Shown here piece after piece: positions 48,679-61,300 of a DNA stretch of 64,000 nucleotides. The position numbers and the translations under genes were made by a program. Positions within the stretch are counted from its first letter, which is position 1. The number at the start of each line of letters is the position of its first letter. The stretch lies in NCBI GenBank assembly GCA_013399305.1, contig VXAI01000021.1, positions 1,225,215 through 1,289,214 on the forward strand, read 5' to 3'. The notes below the pieces were generated by a model, which worked only from the letters and a program-made list of their open reading frames with translations, made no database searches and was not told the origin of the DNA. The DNA comes from Rostratula benghalensis. Its lineage: Eukaryota > Chordata > Aves > Charadriiformes > Rostratulidae.

Positions 48679-48688
48679 TAGCTTCAAG

Positions 48689-49717
48689 ATGGGAGATCAG
48701 GATGGAGGTGAACCCTTTTTGGGGATAGTGGCTGGTGGTGCCAAAGACTACGAAGGAGTTTTGCCCTCAGACACGGTGTCGCTCAGCGACTCTGATTCCG
48801 ATGATTTGGGGTTAGCAGATGAAGCGGAAGTTGATACGATATCTCCTGAGGAGCCGTCTGTAGATGATGGGGATTACAGATCAGGGGAGACCCCCAACAC
48901 AGATAACAGCAGTCACAGGTCTCCTGTCCAGCCGTTCCATCTGAGGGGCATGAGTTCTACGTTCTCTCTTCGTAGCCAGAGCATTTTTGATTGTCTGGAA
49001 GAGGCGGCCAAGTTGTCTGTGCCCTCAATGCCTGAAGATAATGTTGTTGATGGGAGGTTTAAGCGCCCGCTGCCTCCAGCCACAGTTTCAAGTAACATGG
49101 TTCCAGAAAGCCTGGGAAAGCAAGCCAAACCAGTGCAGGCTCCCAGAACTTCTCCTGCAGTGCCTGACTATGTGGCACATCCAGAGCGCTGGACCAAATA
49201 CAGCCTAGATGGTGTTTCAGAGTCTACTGACAAGACTAACAGAGCAGTGGCCATGGAATTTCTAGAAGGTTTGAAGAAAAGAGGGGAGGAAAAAAGCTCC
49301 GCTACCCAAGATAGCTACACACCATACTTCAACCAGAACCCTTCCAGCTGTGGAACTGGCAGGATTGTCTTCACCAAACCAATAAAAAGGGGTGTTGATG
49401 GATTGGGAAAGAAAACATCAGCAGGGGAGGGTGATAAGAAACACACAAAAACAGACCTGAAGGGAAAATCTCTTAAGATGACTGATGACTTAAGGGAGGA
49501 AGATAAGGTAGAGCTGGGGCACTTAGACAGTAGAAGTGGAAATGCAACAGAGGAAGAGGAGTGCGTGATGGTGGGGGACCTGAATACAGAAGGCAAACTT
49601 AGTGGTGCAGGTGAAGAGCCATCCGTTGAAACAGTGGGGTTCCATTGCAGTAAGAAGAAGAATAGGAAAAATTTCCGACCTAAAGTAGATGATGAACAGG
49701 ACGGGGAAGAGTCCTGA
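48689..49717 (+). CDS. TSSC4: TSSC4, U5 snRNP assembly factor
   Basis: This is a 342-residue, largely disordered nuclear protein. In mammals TSSC4 binds PRPF8 and SNRNP200 and supports U5 snRNP and tri-snRNP assembly. The whole frame is in one exon. Conserved blocks are VLPSDTVSLSDSDSDDL (24-40), VQPFHLRGMSSTFSLRS (80-96), IFDCLEEAAK (99-108), VPDYVAHPERWTKYSL (158-173), CGTGRIVFTKPIKRG (221-235) and VETVGFH (313-319), then a basic KKKNRK (322-327). Human TSSC4 has 329 residues. I chose the ATG at 48689 because it has a strong context (A at -3, G at +4) and puts the LPSDTVSLSD block at the same distance from the start as in mammals. Upstream, this frame has no other ATG and is stopped by TAA at 48605. 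No damage is seen. Confidence 0.96.
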   Translation: MGDQDGGEPFLGIVAGGAKDYEGVLPSDTVSLSDSDSDDLGLADEAEVDTISPEEPSVDDGDYRSGETPNTDNSSHRSPVQPFHLRGMSSTFSLRSQSIFDCLEEAAKLSVPSMPEDNVVDGRFKRPLPPATVSSNMVPESLGKQAKPVQAPRTSPAVPDYVAHPERWTKYSLDGVSESTDKTNRAVAMEFLEGLKKRGEEKSSATQDSYTPYFNQNPSSCGTGRIVFTKPIKRGVDGLGKKTSAGEGDKKHTKTDLKGKSLKMTDDLREEDKVELGHLDSRSGNATEEEECVMVGDLNTEGKLSGAGEEPSVETVGFHCSKKKNRKNFRPKVDDEQDGEES

Positions 49718-50147
49718 AGATCCAAGGACTTGTATTGTCTTTGGATATGTTTGGGTTTTTTTCTCTTGACTTAATTTTTTTCCTGGTCTGGAAACCACGT
49801 GATAGCTTTTTGTCTAACGGTTTGCATTGTAGCCAGCAAGAATATTTTATATTGTTAAAAATTAAGGTACCTAAAATACACTCGAGACTTCTGGTCTGTG
49901 AGAAGTCTGTGGGCACAGGATAGTTGCACCCTAGCAGGAGAGAGTATATTGTCCTTTGTTTGCTTGAGCAGCTCCCTGGGGCTTGTTCTGCAGATGGAAG
50001 CAGCCCTGAGCGCCAAAGAAAAAGATGTGTTAGCTAAAAGGCTGCAAGGCTTCCTATTTACCTCTGGATTTAGAGCTGTTCCCAAGTCCTGTCAAATCCT
50101 GGAGGAAAGATGATGAGCTGACTATGTAGAGATTTTTAAACAATGAA

Positions 50148-50153
50148 AATAAA
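50148..50153 (+). terminator. TSSC4: TSSC4 proximal poly(A) signal
   Basis: AATAAA lies 430 bases after the stop. A GT/T-rich element follows ('acatgtgattttttcctg'). Confidence 0.6.
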
Positions 50154-50642
50154 ACCTAGTCTTCCATTACATGTGATTTTTTCCTGACCCTGTCCCAGCA
50201 AGGAAAACTTTATTTTTTTTTAATACATCCTCACCACTGTTGAGAGTGAAAGCACAACGGAGTCCAGTCGTGAGTTCAGAGAGCCCAAATACTAAGTTTG
50301 GCTTAATACTTACCTTTTTTTGTGTTACATGATAAGGTTTTTAAACACAGTGTTTTCCTGCAGAGAGGTACAACTCTGGGTACATCCTGGTGAAGCCATG
50401 CTCAGGATGGCTTTAGCAAAGTCTCACCACGTTGACTGTGGATCAAAATTTGCAAGAGCCTCAGTTGATGAGTTGGGCAGCAGCTTTTCCCCTTACTGGT
50501 GTGTTATGATGTGATGAATCTTGGCCTGCACCTTTGTATGTCCTTTCCAGGTGGTACTGCTTCCACATTAATTCCGTGTATGAATTTGGTGGGAATGGGG
50601 AATTTGTACCAGGACTGGGTATTTTTCTGTTCTTTGGGATTC

Positions 50643-50648
50643 AATAAA
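50643..50648 (+). terminator. TSSC4: TSSC4 distal poly(A) signal
   Basis: AATAAA, preceded by 'tgttctttgggattc' and followed by a T-rich stretch. Use is not proven. Confidence 0.55.
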
Positions 50649-50660
50649 CTTTTAGTTGCA

Positions 50661-52984
50661 TCTTGAATTCTTCATCTCTTTGAACCATGCTGATTAATGA
50701 TTAATTTCTATTAGATGACAGGAGTTTAACAAATGCTCAGTTTATTTGATTTGAGAATTGTCTCAAAAGTCTTCTAGAATGTTACTCTAAGCTTACCCTC
50801 TTGTTACTTATCCCTCCAGTCTTGTATTTTAGATTCTAAAATGCACGTTTCTGACATTTTCAATCATTTTGCAGTATATAGAGCATCACCTCATAGGATG
50901 AATCACCTTGTAATGAATGTCAGCTCTAGTAGTTTTTCCACACAGAATGCTAATAAATTTTATAAATAGGGTTGAAATACTAAATTCTTTGAAAGGTTAC
51001 ATGATTTGAAACTCAAATTACTTCAGCTTGGACTGACATTTTTTTGCCAGTGTTCTAAATTAGCCAACCCCAATGTTAGTATTTTTAAGCATGCAGTGAA
51101 AGATCACTTCTTTAGAATTTGTGATCTTTCTTGCTAGATTCTGTTTGCTCAAACTCTGAAAGATACATGAGGAGATTACTTCCTCTGGGGGGGGTATCAG
51201 CATCTTCAGTGACTGGTAAGCCCAAATCTTGTGGGTCTCTGCCTTTGAACCGATGCATCATTTAGCAGCAGAAAGAGAAAACAACATAAAATGAGTAATA
51301 TTGCTTCATCTTTTGAAAGCCACCTTTTAATTTTAAAAGCAGAATGTAATTTCTCATGAGTGTACTGTTGGATGCACATTAATTAATGGGTCATTGCTAA
51401 ATACTTCAGTTTTTCCAATGCACGCGAGTGGACCATGACAACATTTCCTTGTAGATAGGTTTTGGTTTCCCATGGATAATTAAAAAGCTGAACACAATTA
51501 AAATAGTAGCTGTTTCAGAATAGAAACTGCTGCCAGAGCAGGGCTTGCTGGTTGTAATATATGCATTATTTCCTACCAAAAAATGTAGCTTAATACAAAC
51601 TTTCTGGTTGCCTAGGGTAAAGAACAGGTAAGACAGTGCTAAAATTCCAAAGGGGGTTGCTGAGGTGTGGGGCACAGCTAAATAAACTGGACAAATGCCT
51701 GTTTTATGAAAACATCATAACACCTATCTTTTAACAAATTACTTTTGTCAGAAAGGTATTTTATCAGCTCTCAGATTTTTATATTTTTTTTCTGCCTCTG
51801 GTAACAGAAAGCTTTTGCGCTACGTGTATGTTGCACAGAAGCAGTGTTACACGTGTGAGGAAATTAGGTTCAGTTGAAGCTTACCCAAGAAACATCACAA
51901 CCCAGTACTTTCCCCTTCTGATCTTGTAAAGAAATTTCCCTTTAAAGGATGATAGTAATATTCATTTTATTGGTGTATCTTTTAATAGAAAATTCCAAGA
52001 AAGTCAGCCAGCTTTTTTATGCTAAAGATGTTGGTGCCAGTTTAAGTAATGAAAAAAATCACACAGTCCAAATTCCTAGTTCGTAGGAAACCTTTTGCTG
52101 TACATTCTTACTTTAAAGTCTCTAAGTGGTTATTTTTTGTCCCTGTGCTTTGAGAGAGAAGAGTAAAATGAGACCAGAAAACCCCTTAGGTGTAGATGCA
52201 GTGGTCCACGATACACAAAGGCAAAGTCTCCTCTAACAGCAGCAAGCTGACTGACAGCAGCTATGATCTGGCATTAGAATGAAAACTGAGCAGCAGAGGC
52301 TGCAGGAGGGCCACCTGCTTTGTGTTTAGGAAGCATCTGCAAGCCACCCCACCTTTGAGGACTGCGTGATGAGATTGCAGCTTCTGGGGATGAGTGAGGA
52401 GCCCTCAGTCAGGAACACCGGCAAAGGAATACCTCGCAGAAGCCAGCGCGGGAAGAGAAGCCTGGTGAGTGCAATCCTTTGAGGATTCTAAGAACTCCAG
52501 GGTGTAACAGTTCAGTATCCCAGGCCCTTTCCTGTGGAAGCTATCACTTGATTTCCTTTCTAAGCGACTCAGAAACACAAGCTTGCTTTCTTGGCCGAGG
52601 AAGTGGCTTGTTTTTGAGTGCATAAATGATCACTCTTCCAAAAAGAGAGACTCCCTTGAACAGAGAAATGTGTAAATGAGCAAGGATGATGTTGGATTGA
52701 GGGTATGGTACCTGGAGAACAGAAACAGGCTGTATATAGGAAATGAGGTGGTGGAATCATCCTGGAGAAGGAAGTTTTCACTGTGATTTGTGGAATGGAG
52801 TTCTGGAGAAAGAACCCGGAGTGATACTGGAGCAGGAGGGAAGAAAGGCCAAGTAGGAAGCATAGGCAATCCTCAGTAGTGTCACACGTTGACAGTACTT
52901 GACAATAAAGGCTTTGAGGGTGTGGTTTTAGGCCTTCACTAAAAGATTAGGATTTTACTTCTACAGCAGTTCAGTAGGTACAAG
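50661..52984. other. Convergent intergenic region between TSSC4 and TRPM5
   Basis: AT-rich sequence with no recognised gene. It contains one exon-like block (52330-52464) and minus-strand AATAAA hexamers, seen as TTTATT at 50741-50746 and 51967-51972. These could end a long TRPM5 3' UTR. Confidence 0.5.
52330..52464 (+). other. Exon-like open block of 45 codons
   Basis: A block of exactly 135 bases, open in one frame and GC-richer than its surroundings, sits between an acceptor-like 'ctttgtgtttag' and a consensus donor 'gtgagtg'. In the open frame it reads EASASHPTFEDCVMRLQLLG, then MSEEPSVRNTGKGIPRR. It resembles no family I know. No partner exon was found. A 45-codon open block is not statistically rare, so this is only a candidate exon, perhaps of a non-coding transcript. 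Confidence 0.25.
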
Positions 52985-52990
52985 TACAAT

Positions 52991-53091
52991 TTAGTTATCG
53001 ATGTACGTGATGTCAGCCTCAGACTGATCTGCATGCTCTTCTCTTTCACTTCTTTCTGGCAAAGGCACTTCTGTGCTGGCACTCGTCACAC
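52991..53091 (-). CDS. TRPM5: Candidate last coding segment of TRPM5 (uncertain)
   Basis: On the minus strand the acceptor-like 'ataatcccattag' is followed by an open frame ending in an acidic tail, EREEHADQSEADITYIDN, and a TAA stop at 52991-52993. It lies in the right place and strand for the end of TRPM5. However, the frame needs entry in phase 1, while the last certain exon (55262-55334) leaves in phase 0. An unseen intermediate exon would be required. The sequence does not clearly match the mammalian TRPM5 tail. Confidence 0.25.
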
Positions 53092-55261
53092 CTAATGGGA
53101 TTATAAAAGCCATGTGCTTGTTTAAAAGGCTTAGGACAAGGGGCATATAATAGTAATTGCTTAAGAAACTTAAAAGTGTTGAAAATAATCCACAATAAAA
53201 AGATACTGTGGATTCTATTACTTTGCACTTGCTCAGTAAATGATAAAAACGGGTTCCTTCTTTATTTTGCAACTATTTAAGTTTCTGATTTTTATGCAGG
53301 TAAAGTTTATGCATTTTAAAGCATTAGAATGACCACGCTATGAGATGGGTTTTCTTACTGGGATGTTGATAACGAAGGAATTTACATAGGTGTTTTATAA
53401 GCTTCTAACAGAATTAAGTTTGAACTTCGTTTGAGTCTGAGTGATGTGAGGTCTTGTCATGTCATGACTTTGCTGAGTTCCCAGCTACTTCTTTTTACCA
53501 TATAGTATATACATGTTCAGTCTATGTTTTTGGAGAGCTTTTTGTATAGTAGCTAGTAATAGGTACATACTGAAAACCTATTGACACAGATCATTAAGAA
53601 TGTCCAAAGTCTTTATTGTGTTGGATGTTCTGAGGTGGCTGAGAATGTCTGTTCCTGTCTCCAATGTTTTAAACAGTGGAGCCCTGGGACGCAGGACGAG
53701 ATCCTTAACTGACAGAAATAGTTGTGTCTCTAAAGGCAAATGAGCTACATGGATTAAAAAAAAAAGTAGCTCAGTTTCATTTTTTTCCCCCATGACTCTT
53801 GTTTTCCATATTAAAAGTTTTTGGTAATACTTTGGTAGTTCTATCGTTGACACAAGAAGCCCCCAAGAAACAATCTTCTCAATAAACCCTGTGGCAAATA
53901 GATTTTTATAGATGTGCTTAAAGTTGGGAGAGATCATTCTAACTTACACTAAGTGATAGTCCCTTCCTCAAAAGGTAACTTTTTCACTCTGAGGTATGAA
54001 CATTCTGTTCTTTGTTTATATTCCCATTACCTCTATGTATACTCCTTTGAACCTCATCTGGGGGGTTTTTTCCCCTATTTTTTTTTCTTTTTCCCTTTGC
54101 ATTTTTTAAACTAAAGTGTTCAACTATATTAATTATCTTTTCCATTATCATTTTCAATACTTACACGTATTGTTTGCAGCTGGTTGGTTGCACAAGAGGT
54201 TGGTTCTGGTTAAAAGCTCTGCCATTGAGGAGATAACAGCTGTGCAGTAGGAAATCTACAGAATAGGTAGAGATTTCTGCATCAGATAATTTTTGTAGTA
54301 CTTTATCCATTCTAAATTTACAGAAAAGATTGTCTAGGCAGCAGACTGAAGCAGCATCGGAGATACCACTTTTTTATTTTATTTTTAAGAAATAGTTGAG
54401 CTGTCTTGGAGTAAGATTTATATTAAATATCTTCCCTTTTTTGTGAGTCTATGGCATTATCTCAAACTGGCACAATTTTACTAAAGCATTTCTTGTGTGT
54501 TCCTGTGGATCTGTATTTGGTGTCAACATTGTTTGTTTTTTCATGACTTTTCAGGAAGCCATAAAATGGATAAAGAAAGGGGAGGGAAACTGCGATGCTA
54601 GTATTAAGATAAGAAACTTTCAGAGAGGCCAAAATTACACTGGAGAGTTCTAGGGACACAGAAAACAATAGCAGTTGTGCTATGTAGTACATGGCAATTC
54701 TGTGTATTTTCATATGGTTTTTAAAAGCTTTCTTTACATTTCAAGGGTCTATATTCAAAAGCTCAAGATAGGGTTTCCTTCTATTATTTATGTTTCACAT
54801 TTGTATGTTAGACACTTCCCTTTGAGATGCTGCTATCTGGTATCTAAGAAATTAGAAAAAACAGTGTCCAAGAAGATTAGAGTAGCTCAGATCAGACAGA
54901 ACATGGGTATTTTCAAAGTTGTTGGTTCTAAACAAAGAAAAGGAAAAGAATTAGAGGGGAAAAGATGAAGCGTTTCCTTCCAGAAGCATCCTTAATGAAG
55001 GAAATAAACACTTCTCAAGTAGTCTAGCAAAGAGAACAAGAAATACTGTATTTCCCTTTCTCCTTTCTGCTGGAGGTCAGAAACATTTCTTTACATATGG
55101 GTATCACCAGAGAAAAAACAGTAACTATAGTGAAACCATAACAGAGATCCATTTCCCCTTCCCTTTACCCCTAAATAGGGTCTGCCGAGCCACCATTAAG
55201 CGAGAGAGAAACATGGTGAAATCCTAAAACTGATATAAATGCCCATAAAAATACTGCTTAC

Positions 55262-55334
55262 CTGGGCTTCCATAACTTTAAACCGCTTTTCTTGTTCTTT
55301 CAATCCGCTAAAATATTTAGACAAATTATCCACC
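55262..55334 (-). CDS. TRPM5: TRPM5 exon, C-terminal coiled-coil start
   Basis: On the minus strand the acceptor is 'gatttgtttccacag' and the donor is 'gtaagca'. The exon has 73 bases: one completes a Lys codon, followed by 24 codons and phase 0 exit. It encodes [20 protein letters not shown] and MEAQ. It matches the mammalian VDFIAKYLGGLREQEKRIK segment, the start of the tetramerising coiled coil. Confidence 0.92.
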
Positions 55335-58300
55335 CTGTGGAAACAAATCAGACATAGTGACTGAAAAGGCAAAGCCTCAGAATAAATCCTAAAACACAAA
55401 GCCCACGTAAGTAGAGCCATGACCCTTCACCGGCAACTCGGTGTTGCTGAGACATCCCAGATCCCTCTAAGAATTTTTGTCCTTTTGAGATCCTCCTGCA
55501 AGTATTTATTGAACGGAGCAGCATTTCTGGAACATTCTCATGCACCTGGTGCTGTAGGACTCATAAATGGACACAGATCACCGTGGCTGTTCAGTTTCTG
55601 GCTGTGGCCACTTGGGCCCAGCTGCTGTGGAAATGCAGGAGAGCAGAAAGGAGCCTTAGGGCCAGCTCTGTCTTTCCAGCCACTTAGTCCCACTTGTACC
55701 AAACGTAAACTGATCCTGGTGTGAGAGCAGAGGCCACATTTTCCATCAACATGGAGGAGATGAACCACTTAAAATTCATACAAGGTTTCATTTTTTGGAA
55801 ACTGGCTTGACATTCAAATCCCTCTTTCCGTGCAGTCCAAAGGGACTGTCTAGAGCACTTCCATATAGCGCCTCCAAATCAGTATATTGTCCACATGGTT
55901 TTGGTATCCCTCTCCTCTTCTCCCATTAGTTCCTTAATCTTATCATCTCAAATCCCTCTCTACCTTGTCCTAATTACTATTTCAGTTTCTCTCTGGCAGG
56001 TTACATTCCATTCAGGACTATGTGGAAAAGCTGCTGCTGGATGGGTCTAGTGCAATTTGGGATTGGGTGAACGTGAAGTTCAAAGAATAATTTTCTGAGG
56101 GTTTCATAAGCTTTCAAATAAAACACTGCTACCACCTAAGAGTGAAAATGATGAGTTTAGCGGTGTTCCTCTGAACATTTTCCAGTCTGTTTCTGGCTCT
56201 GCTGTACCTGAAATCCTGTGGAGCCAGACTGATTCTTACTTTTCCCCTCCAAGCAGTAACTTCATCTACAATGTACCACCTGAAAAGGCTTTCTAGCTTT
56301 AAAGATAAAAAGAATACAATTGGGCCCTTATTTGGGAAGAAATTACACACATATTTATTACTTGCTTTCAAAAACTGAGCTCTCATTCCCAGGGATTGTC
56401 AGTGATCTGCTTATGAGCATAAAGTTTAAACCACCATAATAATTCTGAATTATGATGAATTAAGAGTCTGTGCAAATTAGAGGAAGAATATTTTTTTAGA
56501 ATGTGCTCCAGTACGCTGTTCTGGGCTAATCTATGAGTTACAGGTTTGTTTGGAAAGACAGCACAGAAAGAAATCAGACAATATGAGATCTTGTTATGAT
56601 AACTTTCACACCCATTGGGCCTCTATTTGAAGTCAGTTTTATTGTAAGAGAAAACAGCTGAAGCAGGTGTTAAAAGCTTCTTTAAAGAAGGCTTTACTGT
56701 CTGGCTTTTGGTATTGCCTTAGATGTTTGTTTTCCCTGTACATAACTTCTTTGTGTCTCACCTAAAGACATGAAGTAAATATTTACTCATTCAGTGTAAA
56801 CCTCTGAATAACAATCTAACTCTTTCTTTCTTTAGAATACTCCACCAATTTAAACCACACTCCTAAAATGCAAGATACTTTAGAGAAGTATTTAAATGGA
56901 GACTCAGTTAATTAAATATAATTTCAGAGCCAATATCATTAATTTCTTCTGGAAAATTTTAGTCTTGTGCTATCAAGTCACAAATAGTTATTCTTCTGCA
57001 TCTGTGGGCTGGGATTAATTCAAGGTATCTTAAACGTCCATTCAAAAGGGGGTGGAAGCACCTGCACTGCAGTATAGCAAAGGAACTCTTCTTCCACCAT
57101 TTCTTCATGAATATGATTTTCATTGAACTTGACTGCAGATTTGGAGCTCACAGCCTGTAATTGTACATGCATCAAGAGTGCCTTCTGATGTAGTAATACT
57201 GCTGGCCTCTCGTTAAAAAACTAGGGAGTTTTTTAATAGACTCCATAATTTGTAACTGCCTTCTAGTTGGATTCATCATATAAACTTTACAAGCACCTGA
57301 GTGTTTATCTCATTCAAAGCTGAAGACTTGCAAAGAACACTTATTTTAAGTCAGAATATCATACTTATTAGATGTGGCCTTCAGTCTTTCTTCATTGGTT
57401 TCTTTCCTTTCTTGTTCAAGGTTTACAAGATAATTCTCTTTTTGCACCAGCTCCCATGTTATGATTTTTTGATCTAGGCTAACTGGAAGATCTCTTTCTG
57501 TAGGAAAAAAAAAAAATTGAAAATAATATTTTACTCTCTATTCTCTTATACTAGTAATGGAGGGCTGCTACACTAAAGGAAAATGAAGTCTTGCCATTGC
57601 AGGTGTGTCAAGTTATGAAAATGCAGCATAAAGTAAGTATTTTCTACTTTTTTTTTTCTTGAGATTGAAGACAATGGATCTTTTTGCAGTTGGATATAAC
57701 TCCTGAGTTTTCTGAAGAAACGTATGGACCAATTTCTGTGGTTCCATTTAAGCTTATTTACAAACTTACTGGACTTCTGACATATTTTAGCTCCAAATTA
57801 TTTAATGAGCAGAGCTTTATGTTCAGATACACTTCATCATCTAAGCTGCTTTATTAGAACAGTTACAAACAGGAAGGACAAACTGTTCCTAAATCCTTCC
57901 ACCTTCAAGTATGAAGCCTGTTGTTATTGTCAAGCATCCCAGCCGACAACAGACCTCAATTTCAGACATATTTTGAATGTAATGTACTAGCTTTGTATCT
58001 TCCTAAAGACTGGCAAAAGAACACACTTGCTGCGTGCTCCAGACACTACTGAATCTGTATCCTGAGCAGTCAGGTATTTGCTTTATTAGGGGAAAAAAAG
58101 AATTTTATTAGGTTTTGAAGAATCTTTGGCAGTATGCTTTGACAGCCAGAAGTGCATCTGAAAGGGAGCTTAGTCAGAGGGCTCTGAATTGGTCCAGTCT
58201 GACATCAGTTCTGCTCCAAAGCCCATTAGCTGCTTGCACAGGAGGAGTAAATAGGCTTATTATCAGATGCTATTAAACTAGATGGGGCCAAGTTTGCCAT

Positions 58301-61300
58301 CGCTATAAAAAGCCCCCAAATGCTTCCTGTAATTAGCTGAACTTTGCCTGCCCTTTTAATTATAACTTTTAAGCGAGCACTATTTCTCAAAGTATGCTTG
58401 CTCTCTCTCCATGTCCCTCTATAGGGAAATGTCACTGACCCTAAAAGATGGCTTATGGAAATCTTAATTCCTCTTTTGTTTTGCCTGTGCAGCACGTCCT
58501 AGGAGTGTGTCAAGGCCTCCATGTTTGTTAACAACTCACCCAGATGTTCTTTTTTATGTTCTGTTTTGTTGAAGATTCTTCTGAGAACCAGAGTTATGTG
58601 GTTAATAATGATAAATGGTGGTGCTAGGGCAGGTCGGCCATGATATTCAACAATGAGGTTGTAGCGCTGAATTTTCCAGAAGATGTCTGCATTGCCCTGA
58701 ACAACTTGAAAAGTGTAACTGCAATTGGGGGAGGAAAAAAAAAAAAAGTATTATAGCTGGTTTTACCACAGCAAGCTGATGCTTTTTATTACAAAATTTA
58801 GTCTCTCATTTAGTTTAGAAAGGGAACAGCAAGCACAGCAAGTAGGGTTAATTTGATCTGAAGTTTGTGCAAATTTTTAGATATTAAAATAATTGCAGTT
58901 GCAGTCTTCAAACGTTAAAAAATACATTAGGATTTGTTTGGTTTTGTTTTTTTTAAAGAAAGGTAATTCCACTTTGCTTAGGCAAGATCAGCAAACATGC
59001 CACGTCAGTTCTTCAACCAAATGAATCATTATTAGCCGTGTTGTCATCAAGCATTTCCCCTATGTGCAGATTGTCCACTGTTAAGCCTGCCAAATTTACA
59101 GCTGCTTTGCACCTGCAGATTTGTACTGCAGCACAGCCAGGGATCCAGACCCTTCTATGCATGTCTAATGGAATTTTTAGCAGTAAAAGAGGCTTCTTTT
59201 CTTCTTGTCTTTAATGTGACTAGAGTAAGGATGATGAGAATTTTCAAACTATATTATCACAGAAGTCTACCTGCAGTCCCCAAAAATATTTGTTAGGAAA
59301 AATACTGGTGTATTCCAAAATGAATAGCCAACAACAATGTAGGGAATGTGGACATTCAGTTAAACCTTTGCAGCCTCTGTCTCGATGCTGACTGAAATAG
59401 CTCTTACCTGAACATAGCAATGAGGAGATTCATAAGGAGAACATTTGTGACTAGCAGGAAGATGACCAACAGAAGTATGACGAGCCAGTTGGCGTAGCTG
59501 TTAGGACATGATGGCGAGTTCTCCTGCAGGATCTGCAGTGGATTAAATGTGCAGTTCCTGGGATACATTCGAGATGCTGCAAAGAAAGAGACAGAAATAA
59601 AAGAATAGTTTTCACAAATCCTACTGCCACTCATTTCGGTGAGCAAAATATCTGACTTTCAACAAAGAATGGCAAGAATTACAAATTGTTCCTGAGGTTT
59701 GAAATAATGTCTCTTATCATGTCTTTTTATAAGAACTAGCAATATGGGTGGGATTGTATATCTATTACCCTTACTGTTAAGATACAAATCAAGGACAACG
59801 ATGACAGTGATTATCAAAATGAGATTAAAACTTGGCTGCATATAAGCAGCATAATTTTGTTGTGAACATTTTACAGTTACTAAAAGCTTAAACCCAATAT
59901 TGTGGTAGTGGTTTTGGACTACCCTTGGTGACTACTAGCAAGACTGTAAATACGAGACTCTCTTAACCCTAAAAGGTCAGTTCTTTGACATCTTCAGCTA
60001 CTGAGCTAACTCTTGCAGTTGAAGGATCTATGTGAACTAATACCCAACGTCTTTAATTTTGTGAAAATATGATCATGTTGTGTACATGAAGAACAACCTT
60101 TAATGTGCAAGAGATTTGCAACCCTAGGACGATCAGACCTCCAGAATCTGGCTGCCCATTCAGTAGCAAGGTGGCTGTCACAGCTGGCTTTTTAGTAAGA
60201 TTCAGCAAAGGGGGATTGTATTGAAAAGGCTGTATCATTTTTAGACTGGTTTTGAGTTCCCAAACTCAAACCACCTTTGAGTATTTAGCAGTTGTGTTCC
60301 CCCACATACTTGTGTCTTTGCAGTCCTCATGCTGGTGGGCATCTTAGAGGAGGAAACTAAAGTAGAAGTGGGGAATAGTGTTCCTCATTCTAAATTTAAA
60401 CTACTTTGTACATTTCAGCTTGCAGTCAAGGTTAGTAAGAATGGTTCTACTGCATCAGACTAGGGGTCTGGCCCTGTATTCTGTTTCCAGATATGAATTA
60501 AATCCACGCATTTAGAGTAGCATAGTGATATTTACTTTTTTTGTTCTCCTTTTTTTTTACTAGTAATTCTTTTCCCAACTGCCATGGATAACACCACAAT
60601 AAAATTTCTTGGAGTGTGCAGTTGTATCAAATCTTGCCGCAGCTGGGACTGCTTTTACCAAAGTTCATTGCCTTGTATTTATCTACACTGAATTTCATTT
60701 CATGATTTAGCACTCTTGAGGATCCTCTGCAACTCTGAGGTGTCAGTTTTAGTCTTTACTACCCAGTAATGTAGTTTTGTCAGCAAATTTTGTCCTCCTC
60801 ATTACCCACCTCCTTTAGTTATTTATCCAGGTAAAGACACCCTTTGGAGTCTCAATGGAGAGAAACACACATTTCTGGAGAATGGTGCACCTGACCTCTT
60901 TCCAAATGAGATCAATCCTATTCCAGAAGTATTTGTTTCTCTCCAATTGCTTTAATGGAAATGAGAGGGACGAGCTGTGCTGTACATGCTTACACCCTAA
61001 GCATTTAAAGTTGAGTGACATTGTATCTCTGCTCTCTTGTCCCATTCAGACTTCTTTGGCTTTTCAAAGACAGATGCTTTTTCTCATTAAACAGAGTGAA
61101 CATGAAAGAATGCTTAATGGTTTGCTTCTGTCTGGTTCCATCTACTCAAGTTTGACTCCTACTTCAACGCTAGTACTGACATTTAGGACAGTTATTCTGC
61201 CTAAATGCTGTGGCATTTCTTTAGCCTTCTTTGGGAGATTACCTGTTCCATATTTTACCTGCTTACCTATCAGAAATGTATTCTTTGAACTTTTATTGTC

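Larger units (their letters stand above)
49718..50660 (+). other. TSSC4: TSSC4 3' UTR with two poly(A) signals
   Basis: AATAAA occurs at 50148-50153 and again at 50643-50648. The second is followed by 'cttttagttgcatcttg'. Either could end the mRNA, giving UTRs of about 0.45 or 0.95 kb. No repeat is seen in this stretch. Confidence 0.65.

Noticed and set aside
48635..48688. Extending TSSC4 upstream to 48635
   Set aside because: The codon there is TTG, not ATG. The first Met of the frame is 48689, which has a strong context and matches the mammalian N-terminal length. Upstream codons matter only if an alternative acceptor is used.
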